This document shows, piece after piece, positions 10,936 to 22,860 of a DNA stretch of 64,000 nt. The notes under the pieces are model-generated. The model did not search any database. It worked only from the letters and a program-made list of their open reading frames with translations, and had not been told where the DNA came from. The DNA lies in the NCBI GenBank assembly GCA_020543525.1, contig JAHYIO010000033.1:372001-436000 (forward strand), read 5' to 3'. The stretch is from Coriolopsis trogii. Taxonomy: Eukaryota > Basidiomycota > Agaricomycetes > Polyporales > Polyporaceae. Position 1 is the first letter of the stretch; each line of letters begins with the position of its first letter. The position numbers and the translations under genes were made by a program.

Positions 10936-13466
10936 ATGAGCATGATACAGATTGGAGCTTATCAAATCCAATGGATTGTAGCCGCCGCCTTGGTGTTCTG
11001 GTTTATCTACAGGCGCTTTCTCCAGACATCATCTTTTGGCAACGTACCCGGACCCCCACCGTCCGGCAATTGGACCAAAGGTGATGCAGGGCTTCCGTAT
11101 TACTGTGGCCTGACTCTGACTCTGTCTCTGTCTCTGACTGTTCAAAAGGTCATTTAGCTCAACTTTTCGACCGTCGCGGCTGGGACTTCTTGCACGGCAT
11201 CAACAGCAAGTATGGACCGGTAGTCAAGCTGGATGGCTTCTTGGGGGTTTGTATACTATGCCAAATTGTTTAAATCTGCATTGCTTATTAGAACCCCTTT
11301 GTATACTCAGGGAAGCTGGCTATTTGTCTATGACCCGGTTGCTCTCCACAATATTATCGTCAAAGATCAGCACATATTTGAGGAGAGCGGTCCATTCATA
11401 ACGTGAGTATCGAAGCGGAACATACTCAGCGAACGGTTATGCTGATGCAATCTTGCGATCCTAACTCAGCCTCAATCGACTGATGTTTGGTAAGGGACTG
11501 CTTGGAACGCTTGGTAAGTTGTCACGAGCGATCCGTCTGGATAGGCATAGCTGATAAGGGGCATATTCCACTACTAGGCGAACATCACAGGAAGCAACGC
11601 AAGATGCTCAACCCCGTCTTCTCCATCAACCATATGCGGCACATGTTGCCGATCTTCTACCAAGTGACCGATCGCGTATGCCATCCGTTCTCTCGCGCGC
11701 TTGTACCAGAATCTATGAACGTTGACATATACACTGCAGCTACGCGATGCAATCACTCACGAACTTGCAGACGGATCCAAGAATATTGACTTGCTCGAAT
11801 GGACGAGCCGTACTGCGCTTGAGCTTGTGGGACAAGGTGGTCTTGGGTACTCACTCGACGCTCTGACGGACGATACACCCAACCCCTTCGGAGAGGCGAT
11901 GAAGAGTCTAGGGTACGTCCCTTTGCTTGTTACATCGACCAACCTCTGTGTCCTCACTCGTATCCCCAGTCCTACCCTTTTCCCGATGGTCATGTTCCGT
12001 CTCCTCTCCCCCGTGCTTTGCAAGCTAGGGCCGGCGGGTTTCCGACGCTGGGTTGTGCAGCACACCCCATATTGGCGCGCGCAAAAGCTGAAGAATATCA
12101 TCGACTCCATGCATATGACAGCCTGCAAGATCTTCGAAGCCAAGAAGGACGCGCTGGAGAAAGGCGAGGAGGCCGTCGTCCAGCAGGTCGGCGAGGGCAA
12201 GGATATCATGAGCAGGCTACGTACGCACCACCCGTCTGGTCTATGCTCGAGGACTGTCTCATGATTCCTTGCACTGTGGTCAGTCCTGGCTAACATGGCC
12301 GCCTCGGAGGAGGATCGGCTCCCGGATGACGAGGTGATCGCTCAGATGTCGTAAGTCCCGCGTCTCGCCTGCTGTCATGGAGTGACATGCACTCACAGGC
12401 TGTGGCATGACGACGATGATGCCATCGACAACCTTAGAACCTTGGTGTTTGCAGCAATGGACACGACATCGAGCGCGCTCGCGCGCATTCTACATTTGCT
12501 TGCTCAGCACCCACAGGTACAAGACAAACTCCGTGAGGAGATAGTCCGCGCAAAACAGGTCAATGGCGAAAGCGTTCACCTCTCCTACGACGAGCTGCAT
12601 GCTCTGCCATACCTCGAAGCTGTCTGCCGGGAGACGTTGAGGCTGTGAGCAGCGTGAAACCCTTCTTCTCCGTCCTCGAGCTTAGCTGACGCTGGCTTCC
12701 ACAGGTATCCGCCCCTCATGAACCTAACTAAGACGTGAGTATCCCGATATGCGCCACAGCTTTTGAGAGCAGATTGAGCTCCCTCTGTCCAACGTTCAGG
12801 GCTCGCCAGGATGTCATCCTCCCCTTGAGCAAACCAATCCGCGGGCGGGACGGGACGCTCATCCACGAGATTCCGATCCCCAAGGACACGAGCGTCGTCG
12901 TCGGCATTCTCGCCTCGAACCGGAACCCCGCCCTATGGGGCTCCGATTCAGACGAATGGAAGCCGGAGCGATGGCTCGCGCCCCTGCCGGACGCGGTCAT
13001 CAAGGCGCGCATCCCCGGCGTGTACTCGAATTTGTGCGTTGACACTTTCGAGCGCAGAGGCTCGTAGCGTGTGGTCCGAGGGATCATGGTCACTGAGGTG
13101 CTTCTCGTTGATCTAGGATGACCTTCCTGGGCGGAGGAAGGGCATGCATGTGAGTGCGCCGTCTCTTCACATTGTTTCCTCGGACAAGGTGTTCTGACCA
13201 TCGTCGCCCAGAGGCTTCAAATTCTCGCAAATGGAGATGAGTGCGTTGGATGTCCGCACCTCTCGTTTCTCAGTTAGATGCTGACGACGTCGCGGTCACT
13301 GGCAGAGGTGGTTCTGTGCACCTTGCTTGAGAACTTCAAGCTGTCCCCGGCGACGGACCTGAAGGACGAGGTTGTCTGGAATGTCGCGGGCATTCAATAT
13401 CCGAGCCTTGGGTTCAAAAGCGACAAACCGCAGCTTCCGTCCAGAGTCGAACGGCTTGGGAAGTAG
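10936..13466 (+). CDS. Cytochrome P450 monooxygenase (paralogue A)
   Basis: This is a membrane-anchored microsomal P450 of 553 residues, expected to take electrons from NADPH-P450 reductase and hydroxylate a small molecule; the substrate is unknown. It has an N-terminal helix (IVAAALVFWFIYRRFL), the proline hinge VPGPPP, an I-helix with AAMDTTSSALARI, the ExxR motif ETLR, the PERW motif, and the haem loop FLGGGRACIG with the ligand cysteine at about residue 490. Fourteen exons: 10936-11080, 11149-11246, 11311-11402, 11470-11513, 11578-11675, 11740-11912, 11970-12220, 12284-12350, 12438-12644, 12705-12734, 12800-13033, 13117-13149, 13212-13240, 13306-13466. They total 1662 nt and close in frame. 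The gene sits between the two members of a duplicated gene family. Its paralogue is at 51434-53940. I cannot assign a CYP family number. Confidence 0.92.
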
Positions 13467-14121
13467 TCTCGATCGTCGTCGGGATTATCAGCAACGAAGG
13501 ACTGCCTTGGCGTTCAGTCCGACTTTTCCACTCCGTCTAGTAACCATGATTGTGATTACACTACTACTTCTGCATTGATTGACCATTCCTCCATCTCAGT
13601 GCGTTCAATTGGAGACAGTGTTTCACACGCAGTTGCAACTCCCTCCTTGCACAAGGAAGCGGGGTCTTCGCCCGTCAGACGCCAATAGATATACGATGTT
13701 CGAAAGCGCTATTTGTTGGTCGCAGGGTGCCCCAACGAGAATGCACAACCGCGTGTGGATGGCTCGAAGGACGAGCTCGTCCCTCGGAGTAATTTCTCCT
13801 CGACATGGGCTTATCGTCAAGAACAATATTCTCCAGAAGGAGGCTGGCAAGGCTCGTGAGCCACCCCTCCCGCGTTCCGGCTCTTGTTTGCGCGGACACC
13901 CCAAGCCTGGTGTCGGGGAAATCTGCTGGAGGACTTATCTCTCCTGCCAGTGCGTATGCGAAGGCTTATGCAGGCATGGTGTTGCTCTATACGGCCCCAA
14001 TTACATACTCCAGTTACACCAGGTCCCCATCGCAAAACACCACGTTGTCCACAAAATGAGGCGGCTACGGCAGAAAGTGGCATTGATTTTACGGAATTAA
14101 TGTGCAAACTATGAGGAGGGG
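13467..14121. other. Intergenic spacer, no gene seen
   Basis: This 655-bp spacer lies between the P450 (+) and paralogue copy 2 (-), which converge. A 173-codon frame at 13579-14100 has no coding-like composition, no splice extension and no recognisable domain, so I do not call it. Confidence 0.5.
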
Positions 14122-15363
14122 TCAGACCTCATCCGCATATGACCCGTACAGCTCCTCGTTTTCGAACAGGACGCGAAGCGGATGTATGGAATGTCCATAA
14201 CGCGGGTCATGGTCTACGTCCACCGACCATGCCTTGCGACGCATCAGCAGGTCGCCCTCGCGCAGCATCGGATGCGGCGGGCCGGCGAATTTAGGGTTAG
14301 GACGCAGAGGATCCGAGTCGAGGGATCGCAGGATGCGGACGACGACCACACGCTTGTCCTGGTGCTCTTTGAGAGTGGAACGCTCGAAGCAGCAGAGGGC
14401 GGTACCTGCCGAAAACCCACAGTAGTATGGTTCAGACTCGCGTTCAATATCCATGGCACTCTGGGTGCTAGTATAGACTTACGCACCTGCAAATGGTCCA
14501 ATTATCCTCTGGTCCCGGTATGCCGTCACGCCGCCCTTGCCAACGAGAACAAGTGTGGTCGTAGTGCGATGCATGATCATTGGAAACGGCTGGTGAAAGG
14601 AATGGACGACGGTCACGATGCGACAGTCCGAGCCGTTGACCGTCAACCGGCGGTAATTCTGCGCGGCTAGTTGCATGGTTTCTTCAGACACGAGCCCATC
14701 TTCTATCAAAATGTGCCGTAAAGATGCGAAAGACGATAGGTGTGCGATCGACGGGAGCGGGATGGACCAGGGGACACCGTGAATATTGAGGAGATCATGA
14801 CCAGCTGCGAAAGTAGACGGATCCGCTGTGGGCGTGAGACGGAGTCGAATGGAGCCGGCAAGAGGTGGTTGACTGCGCCTTGTATGGTAGTAGAGGAAGC
14901 CGCGAGGGAAGCGTTTTCTCCCCGTGGAAGGGTCGACATCTGGAGATAGAGCGTCGATTCTCGCGCTGGTGCGAGACCACGCGCATGATACCGCAGGTTT
15001 GATAATGATCGTGGCAAGTCTTCCGTCGTCTGTTGAGTAGAAGTAGTCCTCCGGAGTAAGTTTAGCGGGGTTCAACGTTGTGATCTTGAAAGGTTGGCGT
15101 TGACGCCTGTGACTAGGTACTAGTATAGGACCTTCGCTGGGTTGACGAGACTGGGCCTGTTCCTGCCGGTTAGCCGGGAAGCCAGCGTGTGCACCAAGCG
15201 CGAAACATCGTTCGCGAACAATGCCATTACTGAGATTGACCAGTGGACACAACCGCGTGGCAGGCTTGTTGCAAGCGTTCAGCACTGGCACCGCACGGTG
15301 ACAACGACCTAACAGTGGACGCCAGGGCCCATGGGATGTCGCGCGAAGCAATGACGCGGCCAT
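14122..15363 (-). CDS. Unrecognised two-exon gene, paralogue copy 2
   Basis: This 386-residue protein is homologous to the product of 9037-10291 and shares the LTPEDY, RFPRGFLYYH, TPTADPSTFAAGHDLLN and NGSDCR blocks and the CCFERSTLKEH C-terminal region. Exons 14487-15363 and 14122-14405 (877+284 nt) close in frame, with a canonical donor GTGCGT and acceptor CAG. I start it at the ATG at 15363 (MAASLLRATSHG) because that aligns with the start of copy 1; an upstream ATG at 15381 is also in frame. The N-terminus is Arg-rich and acid-free, possibly a mitochondrial targeting peptide (inference). Function unknown. The two copies bracket the P450 gene, so the arrangement could have arisen by local duplication around it. 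Confidence 0.72.
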
Positions 15364-15904
15364 CTGCAGAGAGACCAGCAAAGCTCGTTAGCAAAGCTCA
15401 TGAGCTATAAATGATAGGACAGACGAGGTTGGGTTTGCTTTTCACCGCGTGGCAGGCTGCAACTGCCCTCTGAGAGAGGGGTGTTGAGTCAAGAAATTGC
15501 ACCAGGTGCGACTCTCCGGTTCAACTCACGCGTTCCCAGGCCTTGCCGGTAACCCCATGTAACGGAGGTCGGAGTTCTATTACTTTGATTTCGAACTATA
15601 CGAGAAGAATACAACACACGCCGTACGGGGGAGAGAGCGGACGGAGAAGGGGGGAAATGCACACAGCAAGGCAGCCAGCGTAAGTATGTACCGTATCATC
15701 TACGTATACCGAACACAACTACACCCCGCTGCCCGACAACGACAACGACGACAATCACAATGAACGACACACGCGGCGGATACAGATAAGTCTGAGACGG
15801 CACAGCCTGTTAACACGAAAGCACCTAGATGAAAAGAGAGGGACGAGAGACGACACCGGCCGGACCAGGCTGCGCGTTCACTTGGGCTGGTTCTCTTCCA
15901 CGCG
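15364..15904. other. Intergenic spacer, no gene seen
   Basis: This 541-bp stretch lies between the start of paralogue copy 2 (-) and the stop codon of the R3H-SUZ gene (-). It should contain the upstream region of copy 2 and the 3' UTR of the R3H-SUZ gene. Nothing else recognised. Confidence 0.5.
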
Positions 15905-18900
15905 CTATGACGGAGCTGCGATGGTCTCCGCCGAGGCTATACCCATAGGCAGGAGGTCTCCGGCGTTGGGCCCGATGGCTGTTTTTGACGAAGGAATACC
16001 CTCCCCCACGGATCCCTCCCCATCGGCGACAGACATCGCGCCCATTCTGTCGACCAGCCCAGAAGCACTCGCTCCAGTGTTAGCGCGGCTCCGCCCGTTT
16101 TCCATCCGTCCACCGCCATTGACGCCGTTACGTCCGCTGGCCTTTGGGTTGAACAATTCCGCGTTCTTCGGCGGTGGTCGCTCGAACGCAGGGTCCTGCT
16201 CCTCTAACCGCCCAAGCGCCGCGGGCGCAGGCGCAGTAGGAACCTGCGGGCTTGAATGCTGCGACGTCGGGTAATGCACCAATGCCGTCCCTTGAACGTT
16301 CGTGGCTCCTTGCGGTCCGGGCATCATCACCTTCGACGTCGACGCGTTCGACCAAGCGCCGCCGACAACGGGCTGGCGAGTTTGCAGGCCTGTCGGCAGT
16401 GGCGGGAATTCGTTGGATTGGAGAACGGGTTGCGACTGGTGGTGAGGTGATAGGTGCGCTGGTCCGCCACTCATCCTGGCTGGCGACATCGTGCGTGAGG
16501 CGGCATTGTGATCATGGTGTCGTGAATGCTGAGGCTTGAGTCCAACGGCCCAGTCAGGCCGCGCAGGGAGAGGATGCTTGGACGACGTTGAAGTGGACGT
16601 GTACGTACGTCGTGATGACGATGAAGTCGTAGAAGACGACTGTACGGACGCGCAGGAAATAAGCCGAGGGCGAGGCGCAAGAATGAGAGTGGTAAGGAAA
16701 AGTTCAACACTTAGTCGGCACTGCGATATCGGATGGATGAAGGAGGGAGCTTTGAACTTACCGCTGTAGATGCGGTCTCGTCAGCTGGTGTTCTCGCACC
16801 GGCGCTACCACCACTAGAAGTACCTGAAGTACGCCTCATGTTCGTGGTCAGTCGGGGACCGTAAGCATCGCTGGGACCATTGCTCCCAGGTACACCACCT
16901 TGAGGGTAGTTGAATGCGCCCCCGTTGACACCAGGTTGGTATGCCCATGCGCCGCGCGTTCGAGGGTTGCCCCGCTTACCGCCGTTGACGCTTCCTTGAC
17001 CATTGCTGTTCCGGGACGACGTTCGGGTGATGCTGTGACCGTCCATGCCGTTACTGTTGACCACATTCGTAGACATCGGATCGGACATCGGACCTGGATG
17101 GTACATTTGTCCCGGCATCGGAGGGGGACCCATGGGAGCGCCGGGCGTGTACGGTTGCTGGAAGTAGCCTGGCATACCGTATGGGTATGGTGACGAGCCT
17201 GGAGAGTAAGGAGAGTATTGGGGGACGTTTTGCATTGGCGGAGGCATCGGGTGTGCGGAGAGGTGTCCCTCAGGATGCGCACCCGGAGGCGAGTGTGATT
17301 GTTGCATGTATGGAGGGTGAAGGTGGGATTGGTTGTGGGGCGGTGCGATACCCCACATGTGAGTCTGCCCGTATGGCGATGGCAGTGGGGCGTTGGGATG
17401 CGGAGGATACATGCCCTCGGGACCGCCCGTAGTGGCAGGGTCAGAGTGCTGAGGTGGATGGGGGTAGGGATACGGCGGATAGTAGTACGGAGCGGCATAT
17501 TGTTGACCGGAAGGTGGAGGGTTGTAGGGTGCATAATAATGGCCCATGTACCCTGGAGGTGCTGGTGCTTGTGAGTTGTATTGTCCATGGTCGTATGCGG
17601 GTGCCGAAGGAGGCTCGTAAAGGGTTGGGTAGGTGAAGGACGGGGACGTTGCCCTTGAGTTACGAGAGCTGCCGGATCCATTCGCGTTATACGACGCTCC
17701 TGACGATCTGAGAGATCTAACAGAAGACGTCGTCGAGCCTGGTCCTCTCCGTCCATCCCTCTTGTCTCGAGTGACGGGGCCGGACCACTCGCTCTCGGTG
17801 GGCACCGAGCTGGCAGAGTCATCCATATCGCCGATGCTGCTACCCCGACCACCACTAGTGGAACCTGATCCCGATACGAGGCTGAACGTGGACGAATTAG
17901 CGCTCATGTCCTTGTCTTTGTCCTTCTTTTCTTCGAAACCCATGAAGATCCGGGACCGCGCCTCGTTGTAAGCGGCTTCGCGCTCCTCTATCGTTCTGTG
18001 CCGTCTTGCGCTGGAGCTGGCAGCGCTACTCACACCCCCGATACTACCAGCCTCGGAGGCATCGACATCGGACGTATCAGCGTCCTCGCCTGCCGTCGAG
18101 CCTGGCTGTGAGTACTGTCTTCCCCGAGACGGCCTATCGGTACGTCGCATGATTTGGAAAGCGGGTTGGGCCGATTCTTCCACTGGGACAAGCTCGCATA
18201 TGCGGCGAATTGGACTGCGGCAGGCTATGCATCAGGTTTCCGGTCGTAATGGCAAGGAAGACCCACTTACATGCGGCTTTCTGAGCGATAGTATACAGAG
18301 ATAACCTTCGTCGTGGGATCCGTCTCCGGAGACAGCTTGTAGTAGGAGGAGCATCGATGAACCAGTAGTCTTTGGTACGATGTTGATGCCGTGAGGTCAA
18401 TCCGAGCCCTGCATTGACATGTACGGTTAGAGGAGCTCGAAGACCGTACTTTCGGAGCGAAGGCAGGGAAGCACGCCCACAAACAGAGCCACAAGATTGT
18501 GGGGTTTGGCAACACATCCTCGTGTGACGCCAGAGGGAATCGTATACAAAATACCACCGAAGAACGTACCTCCGTTCCTTTATCATGCCTTCCATCTGCT
18601 CCCCAAGCTTCAGAACGTATATTCTATCCTTGCTTCTAAGTGCCTCTATGATCTGCGCATCCGGTTCCACGTCCACGAGCGTGCTGGACGTCGCACTCGG
18701 CTCGATCACCCCGGGGGCGCTAGAAGACGCCTCCAGCTTTGTATTAAGAGATGAAGTGGACGATGAGGGATTGTACGATGGCGATGCGGCGATAGGACTG
18801 GTGGAGAGGGGCCGCTCGCTGAGGAGGTTGGGCGCGCTCATGCTGGTGCTCGCGGTGGCTGGGTCGCCAGACGCTGTCGTTATGCCCGAAGCTGAAGATC

Positions 18901-19094
18901 CCGACGGTCCGTTGGAGTAGTGTAATTCTCTCGCGTGGTTCGGGCCATCCGGCGGAACGTAAGTTGTTTCTGCGTGGTGGCAAATGAAAGGATGCGCAGC
19001 CTCAGCGTGGAGAACGGGTAGGAGGGCACGGCTCGCTTGGCGAGTCCTACTCTGCCCTCTACGCAAACGAGCGAAGCCACGCACCAGCAGACAT
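15905..19094 (-). CDS. R3H-SUZ domain RNA-binding protein
   Basis: This encodes a cytoplasmic-type RNA-binding protein of 911 residues. An R3H domain spans residues about 112-182 (YVLKLGEQMEGMIKERR, then YQRLLVHRCSSYYKLSPETD, with the R-x3-H signature). A SUZ domain follows at about 190-272 (PAFQIMRR ... EEREAAYNEARSRIFMGFE). A long Pro/Gly/Tyr/Gln-rich low-complexity region comes next. The C-terminal part has an NEFPPLP motif and ELFNPK, which resembles the SUZ-C motif. Exons 19085-19094, 18570-18969, 18271-18408, 16762-18214 and 15905-16639 total 2736 nt and close in frame. The first coding exon is 10 nt (MSA plus one base). Relatives such as animal R3HDM/encore-type proteins bind mRNA. A role in post-transcriptional control is inferred, not shown. 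Confidence 0.88.
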
Positions 19095-19387
19095 TATGGT
19101 CAATAACACGGGTACTCAGATGGCTGCAGACAACGAGCAGGGGAGGAGTGAGGTCGAGGACGAGGACGAGCCGGGGTGCATCAGGTCTGAGGGTAAGGTG
19201 CAGTCTCTGACGACAGGCGCTCATTCTCTACAAAGTCCTCAGGCGCCCGTTGTACCCTCCCGCCGAAACTCCGCCCTGACTTTCCACTGTGACCGCCAAC
19301 GTTCGATCTCATCACTCATGGAGACTTCATGCATCACTGATATATATTACACCCAAGCAGAACAGTAAAAATCCTGCAAATATGCAT

Positions 19388-21738
19388 CTAATGTACAGTC
19401 TCCGTTTGTGGGTGCCAAAGTGCCCAGATGTTGAAGCTCAGGCTGTTAACGATCGCGGGGTCAGTCACAGCCATGCTGCCACAACGTGGAAGAAAAACGC
19501 ACCAGAAGACGAAGATAAACGCGCCGTACAATGCGAGACCCAAGGATGCCTTGGACAATATCTTGTTGGCGCTAGGGTCGTCGCGCGAAAGCTGAGAACG
19601 TGGAACGTGAGCGCTTCAATTCTTTGAGACGCTTGCATAGATCTGCTGACCTTCCACCAGAACAAGCCGGGAAGGATGAACGAGATAGTCGTCGACCCAG
19701 TTGACCCGACAAAGGAGAGCACTGTTCAGTGACACGTAAACGCAAAGGCAACCATCATAACGCGATCAGATACATGCATCAAGGATTGTACAAATAACCA
19801 CGTACCCATCTTCAAATCGTCCACAAAGTAGGCTACAGTGAAGCCACTGGCCACAATGGCGGCCGTCAATACTGTGTGTTTCAGCGGTGACATATCATGG
19901 CTCGCATGATCCTCGTCTTCGGGTTCGTCGTCGTCGGCATCGGCTGCGGGTTTGCTGATTTGTCCCGCATGGAAGACCTTGTCCAAGCAGTTCCTACACG
20001 GGTGAACTTGCAGGGGGTAGGAAAACATGACCATGATGGCGATGGCCAGTTGTCCAACAGCGATAAACAAAGACGTAGAAGGGTACATCGCTATGATATT
20101 CGGCCCGACCTACACTCGATGGGGTTAGCAATACACGGGACGGCTCTTTGGGATACGTACCTTGGAGCCAAAGGTCAGATAGCCGAATACGGCGACAATC
20201 TCGTAAATCAACGCTGCCGAGCCGATGGATGTGCCAATCACGATGTTCATCCTCTTCTGGCTGTTGGTATGAATCTCGTTGAATATTGGGAATAGCTGTG
20301 ATGAATGAGAAGGCATGAAGACATGAATATGCAGAAAACGTCGTACATTCTGCGCGCAAGTGAATGCGAACACCTGTACGGGGAATGTCGACACAAAACT
20401 GGGGGTAAACTTGATAAGGTGAACTTCTCCTCGCGGTACGGTGCCTTCTGGTGGAAAGAAGTAGCACGCAATGACTATCACGACCAGGTAGGCTGCAGCA
20501 AGAAGGTTAGTCAGAGTTCAACGTCTAGGTGGCGACAAGCCAACATACCGATGGCAAACAATGCGACATAGCTGGTATGTCTAAGGCTATCTAGCTTTCT
20601 CATGAAGGCAAGCGGGGCCAAGGGTATCATCAATAGTGTTATCCAATTACGTCCGGAAAGCATCCATGCTGGCGGGTTAACATCTGGAGAAGTGAGATCG
20701 TGGTAGAGAGCCAGAACCACATTAGGCATCAGAGACTTGATAATGATGAGGTAGCTGAGCACAATATGAGCTTAGACCAGGTCATACACGATGTCAACAC
20801 GAACACGAACCTAATAGAGACACCAAAGCACTTTATCGCTATGGCGGCATCAAAGAAGACCGCCGCTCGAGGGAAAGTCATCTCTGCTACTGCAAAGAAG
20901 GAGGACCGTCTGTGAGGTGCCTTCGCGGCAGCCAAGGAGAGCAAGTACAGTCCGAAGCCGGCGACGCCTCCAGAGAACACGCATGTTATGATCCCAGGAA
21001 TGATACCAGCAGTGGCCATAGCCTATGTAGTGACGCGCCATGAATGAGGCGCTTCGAAAATACGTGATAGACACTCACCATAGGGAATGTGAGCATGCCT
21101 GCATAGTGTATGCATATCCTGAGCACGACTATGGAAGAAGCTAGTATGACTGCATGGACGCACCACTTCCAATGATTGTATTCGCCAGATTACTCGTCGA
21201 GCTCGTCAATGACGCATGTCCCTGCCTCTTCGGCTTCCTTGCAGATGCACTCGACCCGAGCAGAGCGTCGTCCTCGCGCGACGACCGCGGGTCGTCCGCG
21301 TGCTGCGAGTCATGACCGTCGTGTCCTTCCGCGGCGCCGTACGTCTGCACCATCTCGTAGTCTTCGCCGTCAAGATCCAAAGCAGCAGAATGGGACGAGT
21401 TGCGCAACCCAGGAGATGTGAGCTTTAGCGCAGTCGATTGGACTGAGCGGCCGGCGGAGCGTGGTCGAGGAGACGATGCCGCCGGATTGAGGGCGCGACC
21501 CGGAGCCAGATTTGTCAGCTAGCCGCCGTCTGTCCGTAAGTGGCGTCTGTGGCGGGCCGACGCTGGGTGTTCGTCGCGTCCCAGTCCAGAGATTGGTTGT
21601 GGTGGAGCTCGGGGATTGTCAATGCCAGTCACTCCGAGAAGAAACCAAGAATTCAAGCATTTCATGTGCGAATGACATGTGTAGCGAGTGCTACCGCCTC
21701 ACCGTGATCGCTCCGGTCCGGCCGCGTCGGTCTGCCAT
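19388..21738 (-). CDS. Vacuolar amino-acid permease, AVT5/6/7 (SLC38) type
   Basis: This encodes a 542-residue polytopic membrane transporter of the amino acid/auxin permease superfamily. Yeast relatives move amino acids across the vacuolar membrane. After a disordered Ser/Pro-rich N-terminus come ASLTSSTSNLANTIIGSG-MLTFP (the conserved helix 1 signature) and about ten further hydrophobic helices, including AYLVVIVIACYFF and a QVFAFTCAQN-LFPIFNE segment. An acidic loop (DADDDEPEDEDH) lies before the last three helices. Eleven exons: 21703-21738, 21164-21518, 21079-21098, 20811-21022, 20549-20754, 20347-20492, 20161-20295, 19806-20109, 19651-19721, 19503-19591, 19388-19442. They total 1629 nt and close in frame. 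The first exon (MADRRGRTGAIT) is joined through a longer 184-nt intron and is the least certain part. Substrate specificity cannot be read from the sequence. Confidence 0.83.
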
Positions 21739-21812
21739 AAACGGGCTATTTGCTCGTGTTAGATTCAGAAGCCTTTGGACAACACACGCAAACAATCATC
21801 CTTCCTGCCGTC
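21739..21812. promoter_or_regulatory. Compact divergent promoter between permease and RPB4
   Basis: Only 74 bp separate the proposed permease ATG (21738, -) from the RPB4 ATG (21813, +). If both starts are right, the transcripts' 5' regions must overlap or begin inside the neighbouring gene. The spacing depends on the less certain first exon of the permease. With the second exon as the start, the gap would be about 300 bp. Confidence 0.4.
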
Positions 21813-22439
21813 ATGTCCCTTCGTCACCGGCCAGCATACGAGGACGAGGATGCTTCTGCTCTAAGGCTCGGCTCTGGTATACAATATACTCTTCTATAGC
21901 TTCTCCCTTATAACACCGCTGGCCTGCAGAATTCAACAACGCTGGTTGTCTGCTCATCAGTGAAGTCCGTTACCTCCTGGAACACAGACCGGCCGAGAAG
22001 GCGGCACCCGACACCACGTATGATCCTACCTGCTCACTTGTGGCCTTGCGTTGAAACTGTGCAGGGTATACAACAAAACGCTGGAGTATGTCAAGACGTT
22101 CGCCAAGTTTGACAAACCGGAGGCGGCAGCGGCGATTCGAGAGTGAGTCTCCCTTTGACTTTATCTTTCGTGGCCTCCAAACGTGACATCCCTCGCAGAA
22201 CACTGCGGAGAGAGTCCGCCTTGACTCAGTTCGAGATTGCTCAAATCGCGAACCTATGTCCAGTGACTGCGGAGGAGGCGAAGAGCATCATCCCCAGGTA
22301 CGTTGTTATTACTCGTATATCTTCTTCCTCGTGTTCATTACCCGTGTCATATTTCACCGTCAGTCTTGTCAAAATTGACGATGACAAGCTCCAACCTCTC
22401 CTCGATGAGATACAAACGATGCGCAAATTCCAGTCATAG
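21813..22439 (+). CDS. RPB4: DNA-directed RNA polymerase II subunit RPB4
   Basis: This encodes a 134-residue subunit that forms the RPB4-RPB7 stalk of RNA polymerase II in the nucleus and links transcription with mRNA export and decay. Five exons, 21813-21876, 21930-22017, 22065-22142, 22199-22297 and 22364-22439, total 405 nt and close in frame. The product contains EFNNAGCLLISEVRYLLE, then YVKTFAKFDKPEAA, the HRDC-like segment LTQFEIAQIANLCPVTAEEA and KSIIPSL, and ends DEIQTMRKFQS. This is the full domain order and close to the length of compact fungal RPB4 proteins. Start context CGTCATGTC. It lies head to head with the amino-acid permease. Identification is confident. Confidence 0.93.
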
Positions 22440-22860
22440 GCCAACGGCTGCCGTCGACTGACCTACATATGCAACATTATCGCACAAGGCGCCATCATTA
22501 GCCAGGTTAGGTTGCAACGGCGACGTGCTGTTTCGCATTTTGGACTGTGAGAGCACTCTCTATGCGCCCCAGTCCCCTCATCCTCTGCCTGTCGCGGAGC
22601 AATCAACGAGGCCACACCCCTGTATACTTCAGAGTGTCGCTTACACTTGGTTAGAATCCTGTAAGCATAACAGAGCTGCCTGCGCAGGTGTATGATACAC
22701 ATGTCCATACATTGATACAACGCGTGTACACGTACAACGACGACATACAAGTGACATCAAGTGAGACCAAATACCGGAAATATCGAAGCATCCATTCATC
22801 AGTCTTTCGTCAAGCAACTACCTTGAGACAACAAGAACAGATAGCAGCTCTTTCCAGCAT

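Noticed and set aside
13579..14100. 173-codon plus-strand frame between the P450 and paralogue copy 2
   Set aside because: Non-coding composition, no motif and no homologous copy at the equivalent position beside copy 1.
9037..15363. Secondary-metabolite cluster around the P450
   Set aside because: No polyketide synthase, NRPS, terpene cyclase, transporter or transcription factor gene is adjacent.
16848..17855. 335-codon minus-strand frame rich in His/Thr/Pro
   Set aside because: Alternate frame of the low-complexity exon 4 of the R3H-SUZ gene; no independent support.
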